A stretch of DNA of 64,000 nucleotides, taken from the NCBI RefSeq assembly GCF_009834225.1, contig NZ_CP047177.1:86010-150009 (forward strand), given 5' to 3'. A program made the translations under genes and the position numbers. The notes under the pieces were generated by a model. That model was not told the DNA's origin. It ran no database searches and saw only the letters and a list, made by a program, of their open reading frames with translations. Below, piece by piece: positions 17,130-25,459 of the stretch. Every line of letters begins with the position of its first letter. Position 1 is the first letter of the stretch. Source of the DNA: Rathayibacter sp. VKM Ac-2759. Its GTDB lineage: Bacteria; Actinomycetota; Actinomycetes; Actinomycetales; Microbacteriaceae.

Positions 17130-18032
17130 GTGGGATCTGATCACGCTCACGGGTCCGCCGTGTCCGCCGCCGGCAAGCACCGCCGGCCCCTCGTCATCGC
17201 GTTCTGCCTCACCGCGGCGTACATGGTGGTCGAGTTCGTCGTCGGGTTCTCCGTCAACTCGCTCGCGCTCATCTCCGACGCCGCCCACATGGGCACCGAC
17301 GTCCTCGGGCTCGGGATGGCGCTGGCGGCGATCACGCTCGCCTCCCGCCCCGCGACCTCACAGCGCACCTACGGCTTCTACCGGCTCGAGGTCCTCGCGG
17401 CGTTGGCGAACGGGATCCTGCTGTTCGCGGTCGCCGGGTACGTGATCTTCGAGGCCGTGCAGCGCTTCTCCGAACCGCCCTCGGTCCCGGGAGCACCACT
17501 GCTGATCACCGCGGTGATCGGGCTGATCATCAACCTGATCAGCTTCCGGCTGCTGATGGCGGGATCGAAGGAGAGCCTGAACCTCAAGGGCGCCTACCTC
17601 GAAGTGATGGGCGACCTGCTCGGATCCGTCGGCGTGATCGTCGCCGCGATCATCCTGCTCACCACCGGCTGGCCGTACGCGGACCCGATCATCGGTGTCG
17701 GCATCGGACTGTTCATCCTGCCCCGCACCTGGAACCTCACCCGCCAGGCGCTGCGGATCCTGATGGAGTCCGCTCCCGACGACGTCGACATGCCCGCCAT
17801 TCAGCGCGACGTCCTCGCCGTGCCGGGCGTGGTCGCGCTGCACGATCTGCACGTGTGGACCATCACCTCCGGGATGGACAGCGCGAGCGGGCACATCGTC
17901 CTCGAACGCGGCGCCGACTACGAGAAGGTCCTCGCCGGGGTCCTCGTCGTCCTCAAGGACACCCACCACATCGAGCACGTCACCATCCAGTGCGAGCCCG
18001 AAGAGTTCTCCGAGACCACGAACCTGATCTAG
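17130..18032 (+). CDS. Cation diffusion facilitator (Zn/Co/Cd exporter)
   Basis: Proton-driven divalent metal exporter of 300 residues with six helices and a C-terminal ferredoxin-like domain. GTG 17130 is favoured (TAAGGG about 10 bases upstream); ATG 17106 and GTG 17121 are alternatives. The transport-site motif in helix 2 is intact (SDAAHMGTD, HxxxD). In helix 5 the usual HxxxD is ExxxD (GAYLEVMGDLLGSVG), which could alter metal preference. The C-terminal domain reads HDLHVWTITSGMDSASGHIVL. The gene for a CzrA-like repressor follows after 6 bp, so the exporter and its sensor form one unit. Confidence 0.9.
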   Translation: MGSDHAHGSAVSAAGKHRRPLVIAFCLTAAYMVVEFVVGFSVNSLALISDAAHMGTDVLGLGMALAAITLASRPATSQRTYGFYRLEVLAALANGILLFAVAGYVIFEAVQRFSEPPSVPGAPLLITAVIGLIINLISFRLLMAGSKESLNLKGAYLEVMGDLLGSVGVIVAAIILLTTGWPYADPIIGVGIGLFILPRTWNLTRQALRILMESAPDDVDMPAIQRDVLAVPGVVALHDLHVWTITSGMDSASGHIVLERGADYEKVLAGVLVVLKDTHHIEHVTIQCEPEEFSETTNLI

Positions 18033-18038
18033 GCACCG

Positions 18039-18467
18039 ATGAGCACCGACACCCCCGACTCCCCGCCCGCAGCGCCCGTCACCGCGCTTCCTGTCGACGC
18101 GATGCCCTCGACCTCGATGATCGAGGATCTCGCCGACGTCTTCGGGCTCCTCGGCGATCCCGGACGCCTGCGGATCCTCATCACCCTGCTCCCCGGCCCC
18201 CGCACCGTCGGCGAGCTCGCCGAGCACAGCGGCCTCAGCCCCTCCGCGACCTCGCACGCGCTGCGGCTGCTGCGCTCGCACCGCGTCGTCGAGGCGCACC
18301 GTACCGGCCGGAGCGCGTCGTACACGATCGCCGACGAGCACGTGCGCGAGTTCCTCGAACGCGGTCTCGAGCACATCGGTCACACCGTCCTCGTGCACAC
18401 GCTCCCCCGCACCTCCCACACCGGGACCGACGAGCGCTCCGGCACGGACTGCTCCCGCGAACCCTGA
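18039..18467 (+). CDS. CzrA-like zinc/cobalt-sensing repressor (ArsR/SmtB family)
   Basis: ArsR-type winged-helix repressor of 142 residues. DNA-recognition helices are in VGELAEHSGLSPSATSHALRLL. The last helix, DEHVREFLERGLEHIGH, has D, H, H and H with exactly the D-x-H-x10-H-x2-H spacing of the alpha-5 Zn(II)/Co(II) site of CzrA and SmtB. It therefore probably senses Zn or Co and controls the CDF gene 6 bp upstream. The N-terminus (about 25 residues, PPAAPVTALP) is an extra disordered stretch. Confidence 0.88.
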   Translation: MSTDTPDSPPAAPVTALPVDAMPSTSMIEDLADVFGLLGDPGRLRILITLLPGPRTVGELAEHSGLSPSATSHALRLLRSHRVVEAHRTGRSASYTIADEHVREFLERGLEHIGHTVLVHTLPRTSHTGTDERSGTDCSREP

Positions 18468-18525
18468 CCCGAGCATCCCCTGCTCCACCGTTTCTGCCGA
18501 CCTCCGGCCTGACAGAAAGCACCCC

Positions 18526-19179
18526 ATGAAAACCAGCACCAAGGTCAACCTCATCGCGATCGGCGCCGTCGTCCTGATCGTCGTGGTCATCGCGGCGATC
18601 ACGACGTTCCGCCCGTTCTCACCCTCTCGCGAGGAGGTCGCCGCGTCGACCGCGGTGCTGGAGGAGAACACCCACCGTCTCGACGTCGCCGAGAACGGGG
18701 AAGTGACGTTGGTGGAGTTCCTCGACTTCGAATGCGAGGTCTGCGGGCAGGTGTACCCGACCATCGAGGAACTGCGGGAGGAGTACGCCGGCCGGGTCAC
18801 GTTCGCGACCCGCTACTTCCCGATCCCCTCGCACCGCAATTCGAAGAACGCGGCGATCGCGGTCGAGGCCGCCGCGCAGCAGGACCGGTTCGAGGACATG
18901 TACGACCGGATGTTCCAGACGCAGGCCAGCTGGGGCGAGAGCCAGGACTCCAAGGCCGACGTGTTTCGCGGCTTCGCCCAGGAGCTCGGGCTGGACATGG
19001 CCCAGTTCGACGCCGACGTCGCCGACCCGGCCACCGCCGAGCGCGTCGATTTCGATTTCCAGGCCGGTCAGGACCTCGGCGTGCAGGGCACCCCCACCAT
19101 CTTCGTCAACGACGAGGCGATCGATCTTCAACGACTCGACGACATCAAGGCGGCCCTCGACGCCGCGCTCGCCTCGTGA
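18526..19179 (+). CDS. DsbA-like thioredoxin-domain protein, membrane-anchored
   Basis: Extracytoplasmic thiol-disulfide oxidoreductase of 217 residues (thioredoxin_4/DsbA type). An N-terminal helix (LIAIGAVVLIVVVIAAITTF) anchors it. The active site is FLDFECEVCGQVYP, a CEVC motif, and the cis-proline loop is VQGTPTIFVND. It overlaps the TlpA-like gene by 4 bp and precedes ccdA, so it probably draws on the same electron chain or oxidises exported copper and wall proteins. ATG 18526 has CAGAAAG before it. Confidence 0.87.
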   Translation: MKTSTKVNLIAIGAVVLIVVVIAAITTFRPFSPSREEVAASTAVLEENTHRLDVAENGEVTLVEFLDFECEVCGQVYPTIEELREEYAGRVTFATRYFPIPSHRNSKNAAIAVEAAAQQDRFEDMYDRMFQTQASWGESQDSKADVFRGFAQELGLDMAQFDADVADPATAERVDFDFQAGQDLGVQGTPTIFVNDEAIDLQRLDDIKAALDAALAS

Positions 19180-19781
19180 CCGGCGTCCCGCGACGCACCC
19201 TGCTCACCCTCCCGGTGATCGCGGCCGTCGCGCTGGCCACGACCGGCTGCGCCCAGGATGAGCTGTCGGAGCAGTACCGGACCGGGTCGAACAAGAACTA
19301 CGTCGCCGGCGACGGGACCGTCGTCGAGTGGCCCGCCGAGACCCGAGGCGAGCCGGTGGAGTTCACCGGGCTCAGCGAGACGGGCGAGACGATCACGGCC
19401 GAGGACTATCGCGGCACGGTCCTGGTCGTGAACTTCTGGTACGCCGCCTGCGCGCCCTGCCGTGCGGAGGCACCCGATCTGCAGGCCCTGTATGAGCAGT
19501 ACACCGGGCAGGGCGCTGAGTTCCTCGGCGTCAACGTGCGCGACCAGGCCGACACCGCAGCCGCTTTCGCCCAGACGTACGGCATCACCTACCCCTCGAT
19601 CGTCGACGTCGACGCGGCCGCGCAGCTCGCGTTCTCCGGCGAATTCGCCGCGAACGCCGTCCCCACCACCATCGTCCTGGACGCGGAAGGGCGCCCCGCG
19701 TCCCGCATCCTCGGACGAGTCACCGCCCGCTCCATCCTCGACACCCTCATCGCGGATGCCATCGCGGAGTCGGCGCCGTGA
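19176..19781 (+). CDS. TlpA/ResA-like thioredoxin lipoprotein
   Basis: Secreted thioredoxin-fold lipoprotein of 201 residues, starting at a GTG that overlaps the previous stop (GTGA). Lipobox ATTGC near residue 26 marks it for LspA processing. The reductase site is [14 protein letters not shown] (CAPC), with the cis-proline at VPTTIVLD. Such proteins keep the apocytochrome heme-binding CxxCH motif reduced and receive electrons from CcdA, whose gene overlaps this one by 4 bp. It therefore complements resB at 3.5 kb. Confidence 0.88.
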   Translation: MTGVPRRTLLTLPVIAAVALATTGCAQDELSEQYRTGSNKNYVAGDGTVVEWPAETRGEPVEFTGLSETGETITAEDYRGTVLVVNFWYAACAPCRAEAPDLQALYEQYTGQGAEFLGVNVRDQADTAAAFAQTYGITYPSIVDVDAAAQLAFSGEFAANAVPTTIVLDAEGRPASRILGRVTARSILDTLIADAIAESAP

Positions 19782-20512
19782 ATTGGAGCGAGACCGTCTT
19801 CGCCGGCCAGCTGCTGCTCGCCGCGCCCATCGCGATCCTCGCGGGACTGGTGTCTTTCGCGTCTCCGTGCGTGCTCCCCCTCGTCCCCGGCTACCTCGCC
19901 TACATCGGCGGGAACCCCGACCTCGCCACCGGCAGCCGCCGACGGCTGCTGCTCGGGGTGGGACTGTTCATCAGCGGCTTCGCCGTCGTGTTCATCGCCT
20001 ACGGCGCCGCGTTCGGTGCCCTCGGCACCTGGCTTCTGCAATGGCAGGACGTGATCACCCGGATGCTCGGCGCGTTCGTGATCCTCATGGGCATCGTGTT
20101 CATCGGACAGATCCGCTTCCTGCAGCGCACCATCAAGCCGCGATGGAAACCCGCGACCGGGCTGCTCGGCGCGCCCCTTCTCGGCGTCGTCTTCGGCCTG
20201 GGCTGGACGCCCTGCTTCGGACCCACCCTCGCCGCGATCTCCGCCCTCAGCCTCGACGGCGCCTCCGCCGGCCGCGGCGCCCTCCTCGGGCTGCTCTACT
20301 GCCTCGGCTTGGGGATCCCGTTCCTGCTCATCGCCCTCGGCTTCTCCTGGGCGAGCACCGCGACCGCGTTCCTCAAACGCCACATCCGCACCATCAACCT
20401 CATCGGCGGACTGCTGCTCATCCTCATCGGCATCGCCATGCTCACCGGCCTGTGGACCGAGGGGATCTACCGCCTCCAGAACCTCATCAACGGCTTCGTC
20501 ACCCCCATCTGA
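19778..20512 (+). CDS. ccdA: CcdA/DsbD-family transmembrane electron carrier
   Basis: Six-helix membrane protein of 244 residues that passes electrons from cytoplasmic thioredoxin to extracytoplasmic thioredoxin-like proteins. The two conserved cysteines sit in [15 protein letters not shown] (helix 1) and [13 protein letters not shown] (helix 4), as in CcdA. The GTG start overlaps the TlpA stop by 4 bp. In system II cytochrome c maturation CcdA works with a TlpA/ResA reductase and ResB, all present here. Confidence 0.92.
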   Translation: MNWSETVFAGQLLLAAPIAILAGLVSFASPCVLPLVPGYLAYIGGNPDLATGSRRRLLLGVGLFISGFAVVFIAYGAAFGALGTWLLQWQDVITRMLGAFVILMGIVFIGQIRFLQRTIKPRWKPATGLLGAPLLGVVFGLGWTPCFGPTLAAISALSLDGASAGRGALLGLLYCLGLGIPFLLIALGFSWASTATAFLKRHIRTINLIGGLLLILIGIAMLTGLWTEGIYRLQNLINGFVTPI

Positions 20513-20520
20513 CCCCGCCC

Positions 20521-22473
20521 GTGACGCACCCACCCCGGATCACCCCGAACGACGAGACGAGCCACCCCGCCGTGCCCAGCACACACCCCGCCCTCGACGA
20601 AGCGCCGCAGCGCCCCTCACGGACGACCCGCGTCGCGCTGATCCTCGGCGCGCCCCTCGCGGCCGGCGCCGCACTGCTCGCCCTCGCCGCGACCGGCGCC
20701 CTGGACCCCGACCGGCTCCTCATCGACCCCGGCGTCGTCGCCACCCGCGGCCTGCCCCTCGCCCGCGTCCTGCACGACCTCGCCGCGACGCTCACCGTGG
20801 GCCTGCTGCTCGTCGCGCTTCTCCTGCCCCGCTCGAACCGCTCCGGGAATGCGGTCCGGGAGACGGCGATCCGGTGGGCGTCCTGGGCGGCCGCCGCCTG
20901 GGTCCTCTCCGCCGCTGCGGTCCTCGTGTTCACCGTCGCCAACGCGATCGGCGCCCCCGTCAGCTCCCCCACGTTCCCCGCGCAGCTGTGGTTCTACATC
21001 ACCCAGCTCGAGCTCGGGCAGGTCCTGCTGCTCTCCCTCGCCGCCGCCGCGGCCGTGCACGTAATAACTCTGCTCACCCCCGACCGGGCGTGGAGCATCG
21101 CCGCGTTCGCGCTCGCCCTGTTCGCTCTGCTCCCGCTCGCGTTGACCGGTCACGCGGCCGGCGCCGACGAGCACATCAACGCCGTCAACAGCCTCGCCGT
21201 GCACCTGATCGGGGTGACCCTGTGGGCTGGAGGCCTGCTCGGCGTCGTCCTCCTCGCCCGACGCCTCGGCGCGGCCTTGCCCGACGTCGCCGAACGGTAC
21301 TCGAGGGTCGCCGGATTCGCGTTCGCCGCCGTCGCCCTCTCCGGGATCATCAACGCCTCCCTCCGCCTCACCGACCCCACCGATCTCGCCACCCCCTACG
21401 GGACCCTGCTGATCATCAAGACCACCGCCCTGCTGGCACTCGGCGCTATCGGCGCGTGGCACCGCGCCCGCGTGCTGCCCGGCCTGCGAGTCGAGAGCCG
21501 GCGTCGCCGGGCGTTCCTGCGCCTCGCCGCGGTGGAGCTGGTGATCATGGCCGCCACGATCGGCGTGTCCGTCGCGCTGTCTCTCTCCGAAACCCCGATC
21601 GGTGACGCGACGGTGAACGATCCCCGCCGTAACCTCCTCGGCTTCCCCTACCCCGACCCGGTCACCGTCGGCCGCCTGTTCACCTCCTGGCACCTGGACT
21701 GGATCGGCCTCGCCGCCGCCGTGACCGTGGCCTTCTGGTACCTGCGCACCCTCGCCCGGCTGCGCCGCATCGGCCGCACCTGGCCTCTCCGGCGCACGAT
21801 CGCCTGGTGCGCAGGCGTGCTGGTTCTGCTCTGGGCGACGAACGGTGGACCCGGCGTCTACGCGCAAGTGCACCTCAGCGCGCTCCTCGGACAGCACCTG
21901 CTTCTCGCCGCCGTCGTCCCCGCGCTGCTCGTCGCCGGGAGACCGGTCGATCTTCACCGCGCGAACCGCGCCGCACACCTGCCGCCGTTCGCCCTCCCTC
22001 GTGCGTCACGCCGACCCGGGGTCCTCGGGCAGGTGCTGCGGCGGCCGAGCGTCGCCGTGGTCCTGTTCTTCGCGAACCTCGCCGCGTACTACGGCACCGA
22101 CTGGCTGCAATGGTCGCTGTTCTTCTACCAGGGGCGCGCCGCGATCATCGCCACCAGCATCACCACCGGATTGCTGCTCGCCACCGCCCTCTCCCGTCGC
22201 CCCGAACGCACCAGCGACGCCATCGAGCAGCTGCTCACCCTGCTCGCCACCGTGGCCGGATTCCTCATCCTCGGCTGGACGCTGCGCGACACCGGCAGCA
22301 TCCTTGCGCCGTCGTGGTGGATCGCGATGCTCTACCCCGACGACGCCGTCCTCTTCGATCAGGGCCGCGCGGGCGCAGTCGCCCTCATCGCCGCCACCGT
22401 CACCGCCCTGACCACCAGCGCACTCCTCAACCTCGCTCGACGACCCCGACGCACGACGGAGGCCTCCGCATGA
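20521..22473 (+). CDS. copD: CopD-CtaG fusion: copper resistance / oxidase assembly membrane protein
   Basis: Two-domain membrane protein of 650 residues from the GTG at 20521. The N-terminal half is CopD-like (helices with GHAAGADEHINAVNSLAVHLIGV and YSRVAGFAFAAVALSGIINA). The C-terminal half is a caa3_CtaG-like domain (HLSALLGQHLLLAAVVPALLV; LQWSLFFYQGRAA). CopD takes copper from CopC across the membrane; CtaG-like domains are tied to cytochrome oxidase copper. Fusions of this kind are known in actinobacteria. About fourteen helices are expected. It follows ccdA by 8 bp and overlaps the M23 gene by 4 bp. Confidence 0.88.
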   Translation: MTHPPRITPNDETSHPAVPSTHPALDEAPQRPSRTTRVALILGAPLAAGAALLALAATGALDPDRLLIDPGVVATRGLPLARVLHDLAATLTVGLLLVALLLPRSNRSGNAVRETAIRWASWAAAAWVLSAAAVLVFTVANAIGAPVSSPTFPAQLWFYITQLELGQVLLLSLAAAAAVHVITLLTPDRAWSIAAFALALFALLPLALTGHAAGADEHINAVNSLAVHLIGVTLWAGGLLGVVLLARRLGAALPDVAERYSRVAGFAFAAVALSGIINASLRLTDPTDLATPYGTLLIIKTTALLALGAIGAWHRARVLPGLRVESRRRRAFLRLAAVELVIMAATIGVSVALSLSETPIGDATVNDPRRNLLGFPYPDPVTVGRLFTSWHLDWIGLAAAVTVAFWYLRTLARLRRIGRTWPLRRTIAWCAGVLVLLWATNGGPGVYAQVHLSALLGQHLLLAAVVPALLVAGRPVDLHRANRAAHLPPFALPRASRRPGVLGQVLRRPSVAVVLFFANLAAYYGTDWLQWSLFFYQGRAAIIATSITTGLLLATALSRRPERTSDAIEQLLTLLATVAGFLILGWTLRDTGSILAPSWWIAMLYPDDAVLFDQGRAGAVALIAATVTALTTSALLNLARRPRRTTEASA

Positions 22474-23801
22474 CCCGCCACCACCCCACCCCGCTCCGCA
22501 GGGTCCACCGCTTCGCGGTCTCCGCGGTCGCTTTCAGCGTCCTGCTGGCCGTCCTCGCTCCCGCTCCGGCGATGGCGGCGGAGTATCCGAGTTGGGAGGA
22601 CGTCGAAGCGGCCCGCTCCAGCGAGACCAGTAAGCAGGCGCAGATCGGGGAGATCACCGCGCTGCTCACCGAGCTTCGCGACAACGCCGACACCGCGCGC
22701 AGCACTCAGGACGCGCGCGTCGCCGACTACGAGAAGGCGCAGGCGACTCTCGACGAAGCCACCTATCGAGCCGACGAGCTCCAGACCGCCGCGGATGAGG
22801 CGAAAGCCCTTGCGGAGCAGTCCCGGAAGCAGGCCGGTCAGCTCGCGTCCACCCTCTCCCGCGCCGGCGGCACGAACCTCACTCTCGCGCTGCTGACCAG
22901 CGCCGACAGCGGCAGCCTGCTCGATCAGCTCGCATCGATGACCAAGCTGACAGAGAAGACCGACGCGATCTACACGACCGCCCGTACCGACTCCAACACC
23001 GCCACCGCCCTCACCGCTCAGGCAGAGATCGCCCGCGACGCTCTCGCGGATCTCGCGGCCGCCGCGGACGCCGCTCTCGCCGACGCGATCGCCGCGCGCG
23101 AGGCCGCCGACACCCGAGTGCAGGAACAGCAGGACTACGAGAGCACCCTCCGCAGCCAACTCGCCGTCCTCACCGAGAACCGCGCCGCGACCGAAGCCGA
23201 CTACCAGACAGGCGAGGACGCGCGCCGCGCCGCGGAAGCAGCCCGAGCAGCCGCGGAAGCCGCCCGCATCGCTGCCCAGGCCGAAGCCGCCCGAATCGCC
23301 GAAGCTGCCCGCGCCGCTGCGCCAGCCAGCAGCACTCCAGCCGGAGGCACCACACCCGCAGGCGGCGGGGCGCCGGTCGCCGGCCCCTCCTCCCAAGGAT
23401 GGGTGAAGCCCGTCTCCGGCCGCATCAGCAGCCCCTTCGGACCCCGCCCGCAGCAGCCCGTCGCCGGAGTGAACCCTTTCCACTACGCGACCGACATCGT
23501 CGCCAGCTGCGGGGCCCCCGTCGCCGCCGCCTCCAGCGGCACCGTCTCCTACTCGGGCGCGTTCGGCAGCTACGGCAACTGGGTCCTTCTCGATCACGGC
23601 AACGGGATCCAGACCGGCTACGCCCACAACTCCACCCTCCTCGTCGACGCGGGACAGACCGTCACCGCAGGCCAGATCATCGCCCTCGTCGGCACCACCG
23701 GAGCGTCCACCGGCTGCCACTCCCACTACGAAACCCGCACCGGCGGCGCACGCGTCGATCCCGAACCGTTCATGCGAGCCCGCGGCGTCACCCTCGGATG
23801 A
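22470..23801 (+). CDS. Coiled-coil M23 metallopeptidase (EnvC/NlpD-like), secreted
   Basis: Secreted cell-wall peptidase of 443 residues. A signal peptide ends at PAMAA and the mature protein starts EYPSWEDVEAARSSE. Residues about 40-280 form a long coiled coil with alanine-rich heptads, then a glycine/proline linker, then the LytM domain: HYATDIVASCG (ligands H and D), GYAHNSTLL and CHSHYETR (HxH, with serine in place of the usual leucine). Its ATG overlaps the CopD stop by 4 bp. It closely resembles the 54.6-kb protein: both mature proteins begin EYPSWEDVE and share the same domain order. Coiled-coil M23 proteins act as wall hydrolases or hydrolase activators. Confidence 0.88.
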   Translation: MTRHHPTPLRRVHRFAVSAVAFSVLLAVLAPAPAMAAEYPSWEDVEAARSSETSKQAQIGEITALLTELRDNADTARSTQDARVADYEKAQATLDEATYRADELQTAADEAKALAEQSRKQAGQLASTLSRAGGTNLTLALLTSADSGSLLDQLASMTKLTEKTDAIYTTARTDSNTATALTAQAEIARDALADLAAAADAALADAIAAREAADTRVQEQQDYESTLRSQLAVLTENRAATEADYQTGEDARRAAEAARAAAEAARIAAQAEAARIAEAARAAAPASSTPAGGTTPAGGGAPVAGPSSQGWVKPVSGRISSPFGPRPQQPVAGVNPFHYATDIVASCGAPVAAASSGTVSYSGAFGSYGNWVLLDHGNGIQTGYAHNSTLLVDAGQTVTAGQIIALVGTTGASTGCHSHYETRTGGARVDPEPFMRARGVTLG

Positions 23802-23834
23802 TCGACTCCCGCACCAGCGCGGCCCACAGACGTT

Positions 23835-23920
23835 CACTGATGTCGCCCTTGCCGCGACGTCAGTGATCGCGGCTGCAGTGCCTGGTCCGTATTCGGGTTA
23901 CCGACCGGACACTGCAGCCG
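23835..23920. terminator. Two adjacent hairpins ending the copper operon
   Basis: Hairpin 1 pairs CACTGATGTCG (23835) with CGACGTCAGTG (23855), one mismatch. Hairpin 2 pairs CGGCTGCAGTG (23870) with CACTGCAGCCG (23910), extended by GTCCG/CGGAC. They lie between the M23 stop and the next regulator gene and probably end the long transcript. No U-tract is seen. Confidence 0.6.
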
Positions 23921-23958
23921 TGTTCCCCTGACCACTCCTCATCTGAAAGAATCTGCGC

Positions 23959-24330
23959 ATGGATGCAGACAGTAGGTGCGGGCGGCACGTCGAGAGCCCG
24001 TACGTCGAACTCGCGGTCGAGGTGTTCTCGATGCTGGCCGACGCGACGCGGGTGCGGATCGTGCTCGCCCTCGCCGACGGCGAGCTCGCGGTGAACGACC
24101 TGGCCGAGCGGGTCGGGAAGTCGCCCGCGGCGGTGTCGCAGCATCTCGCGAAGCTGCGGCTGGCGCGGGTGGTCTCGACCCGTCAGGAGGGGACGCGGGT
24201 GTTCTACCGCCTCATGAACGAGCACGCCCGGCAGCTCGTGGCCGACGCGATCTTCCAGGCCGAGCACCAGCTCGGCGGCACTCCCGCCCACCACCACGGG
24301 GAGGCGTCCGATGCGGACCGCACTGCGTAG
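23959..24330 (+). CDS. NmtR/SmtB-like metal-sensing repressor (ArsR family)
   Basis: ArsR-type repressor of 123 residues. The winged helix is in VNDLAERVGKSPAAVSQHLAKL. The last helix reads NEHARQLVADAIFQAEHQL and is followed by a histidine tail (PAHHHGE). This resembles NmtR, which uses helix-5 and C-terminal tail histidines for Ni/Co. The aspartate of the D-x-H pair is replaced by asparagine and one helix histidine by glutamine, so the exact site is unclear. It overlaps the start of the downstream transporter by 20 bp and probably controls it. Confidence 0.85.
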   Translation: MDADSRCGRHVESPYVELAVEVFSMLADATRVRIVLALADGELAVNDLAERVGKSPAAVSQHLAKLRLARVVSTRQEGTRVFYRLMNEHARQLVADAIFQAEHQLGGTPAHHHGEASDADRTA

Positions 24331-25363
24331 CCGGGGAGTGCAGGCGGCGCTGCTCTCCGCGGTCCTGTTCGGCGCGGGAACGCCCGCGGCGAAGCTCCTG
24401 CTCGACTCCGTCAGCCCCTGGCTGCTCGCGGGACTCCTCTATTGCGGCTCCGGGATCGGGCTGGGCCTCCTGCGCCTGGTCCGCCGCTCCCCGCGCGTGC
24501 GCCTCGAGCGCGGCGAGTACGCACCGCTCGGCGGCGCGATCCTCTTCGGCGGGATCCTCGGCCCCGTCCTGCTGCTCGTCGGCCTCGTGAACACGCCCGC
24601 CTCGGGAGCGTCGCTGCTGCTGAACGCGGAGGGAGTCGCGACCGCGCTGCTGGCCTGGTTCGTCTTCCGCGAGAACGTCGACCGGCGCATCGCCGTCGGC
24701 ATGCTCGCCATCGTCGCGGGCGCCGTCGTGCTCACCGTGCCCGCGGGGATCGCGTTCGGCAGCCCCTGGCCGGCGCTGGCGATCCTCGGCGCCTGCCTGT
24801 GCTGGGGCATCGACAACAACCTCACCCGGAAGGTCGCCCTCACCGACGCGACCTGGCTCGCCGCGGTCAAGGGCGGCGTCGCCGGTCCAGTCAACCTCGT
24901 CCTCGCCTTCGCCCTCGGGGCGCAGCTGCCCGCCCTCGGCAACATCGCGGCCGCGATGACCGTCGGCTTCTTCGCCTACGGGGTGAGCCTCGTGCTCTTC
25001 ATCGTCGCCCTCCGGCACGTGGGCACCGCCCGGGCGGGCGCCTACTACTCCGTCGCCCCGTTCTTCGGCGCCGTCCTCGCCGTCGTCCTCGGCGAACCGG
25101 TGACCGCACCGCTCCTCGTCGCCGCCGCGCTGATGGCCGTCGGGATCGGACTGCACCTCACCGAGCGCCACGAGCACGAGCACACCCACGAGCCGCTCAC
25201 CCACGACCACTGGCACACCCACGACGACCGGGACGAGCACCACCAGCACGAACACGACGAGCCCGTCCCCGCCGGCACCCGGCACCGGCACGTCCACACT
25301 CACGAGGCAATCACCCACACCCACGAGCACTACCCGGACAGCCACCACCGCCACGAGCACTGA
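24311..25363 (+). CDS. EamA/DMT-family transporter with histidine-rich C-terminal tail
   Basis: Transporter of 350 residues with ten hydrophobic helices in two EamA repeats (AALLSAVLFGAGTPAAKLLLD starts the first; AILGACLCWGIDNNLTRKVAL the second). After residue about 280 comes a hydrophilic tail packed with histidine, aspartate and glutamate (HEHEHTHEP, THDHWHTHDD, HHQHEHDE, HTHEHY, HHRHEH), a likely metal-binding region. With the NmtR-like repressor gene overlapping its start, a role in divalent metal export or metal-dependent transport is inferred; EamA proteins otherwise carry many small molecules. Confidence 0.82.
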   Translation: MRTALRSRGVQAALLSAVLFGAGTPAAKLLLDSVSPWLLAGLLYCGSGIGLGLLRLVRRSPRVRLERGEYAPLGGAILFGGILGPVLLLVGLVNTPASGASLLLNAEGVATALLAWFVFRENVDRRIAVGMLAIVAGAVVLTVPAGIAFGSPWPALAILGACLCWGIDNNLTRKVALTDATWLAAVKGGVAGPVNLVLAFALGAQLPALGNIAAAMTVGFFAYGVSLVLFIVALRHVGTARAGAYYSVAPFFGAVLAVVLGEPVTAPLLVAAALMAVGIGLHLTERHEHEHTHEPLTHDHWHTHDDRDEHHQHEHDEPVPAGTRHRHVHTHEAITHTHEHYPDSHHRHEH

Positions 25364-25459
25364 GAGGATCGGCCGATCGCCACCTCGCGCCGAGAACGTC
25401 CGACCCCTCGACGAGGCTGTCGCCGCCCGGATCCAGGCCGAACTCCTCACCTAGCCGCG

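Noticed and set aside
17358..18800. Long minus-strand frame across the CDF and ArsR genes
   Set aside because: It is antisense to two well-supported genes and has no domain of its own. Similar shadows at 6340-7785, 20617-21978, 24212-25450, 44508-45914 and 46130-47446 were left out for the same reason.
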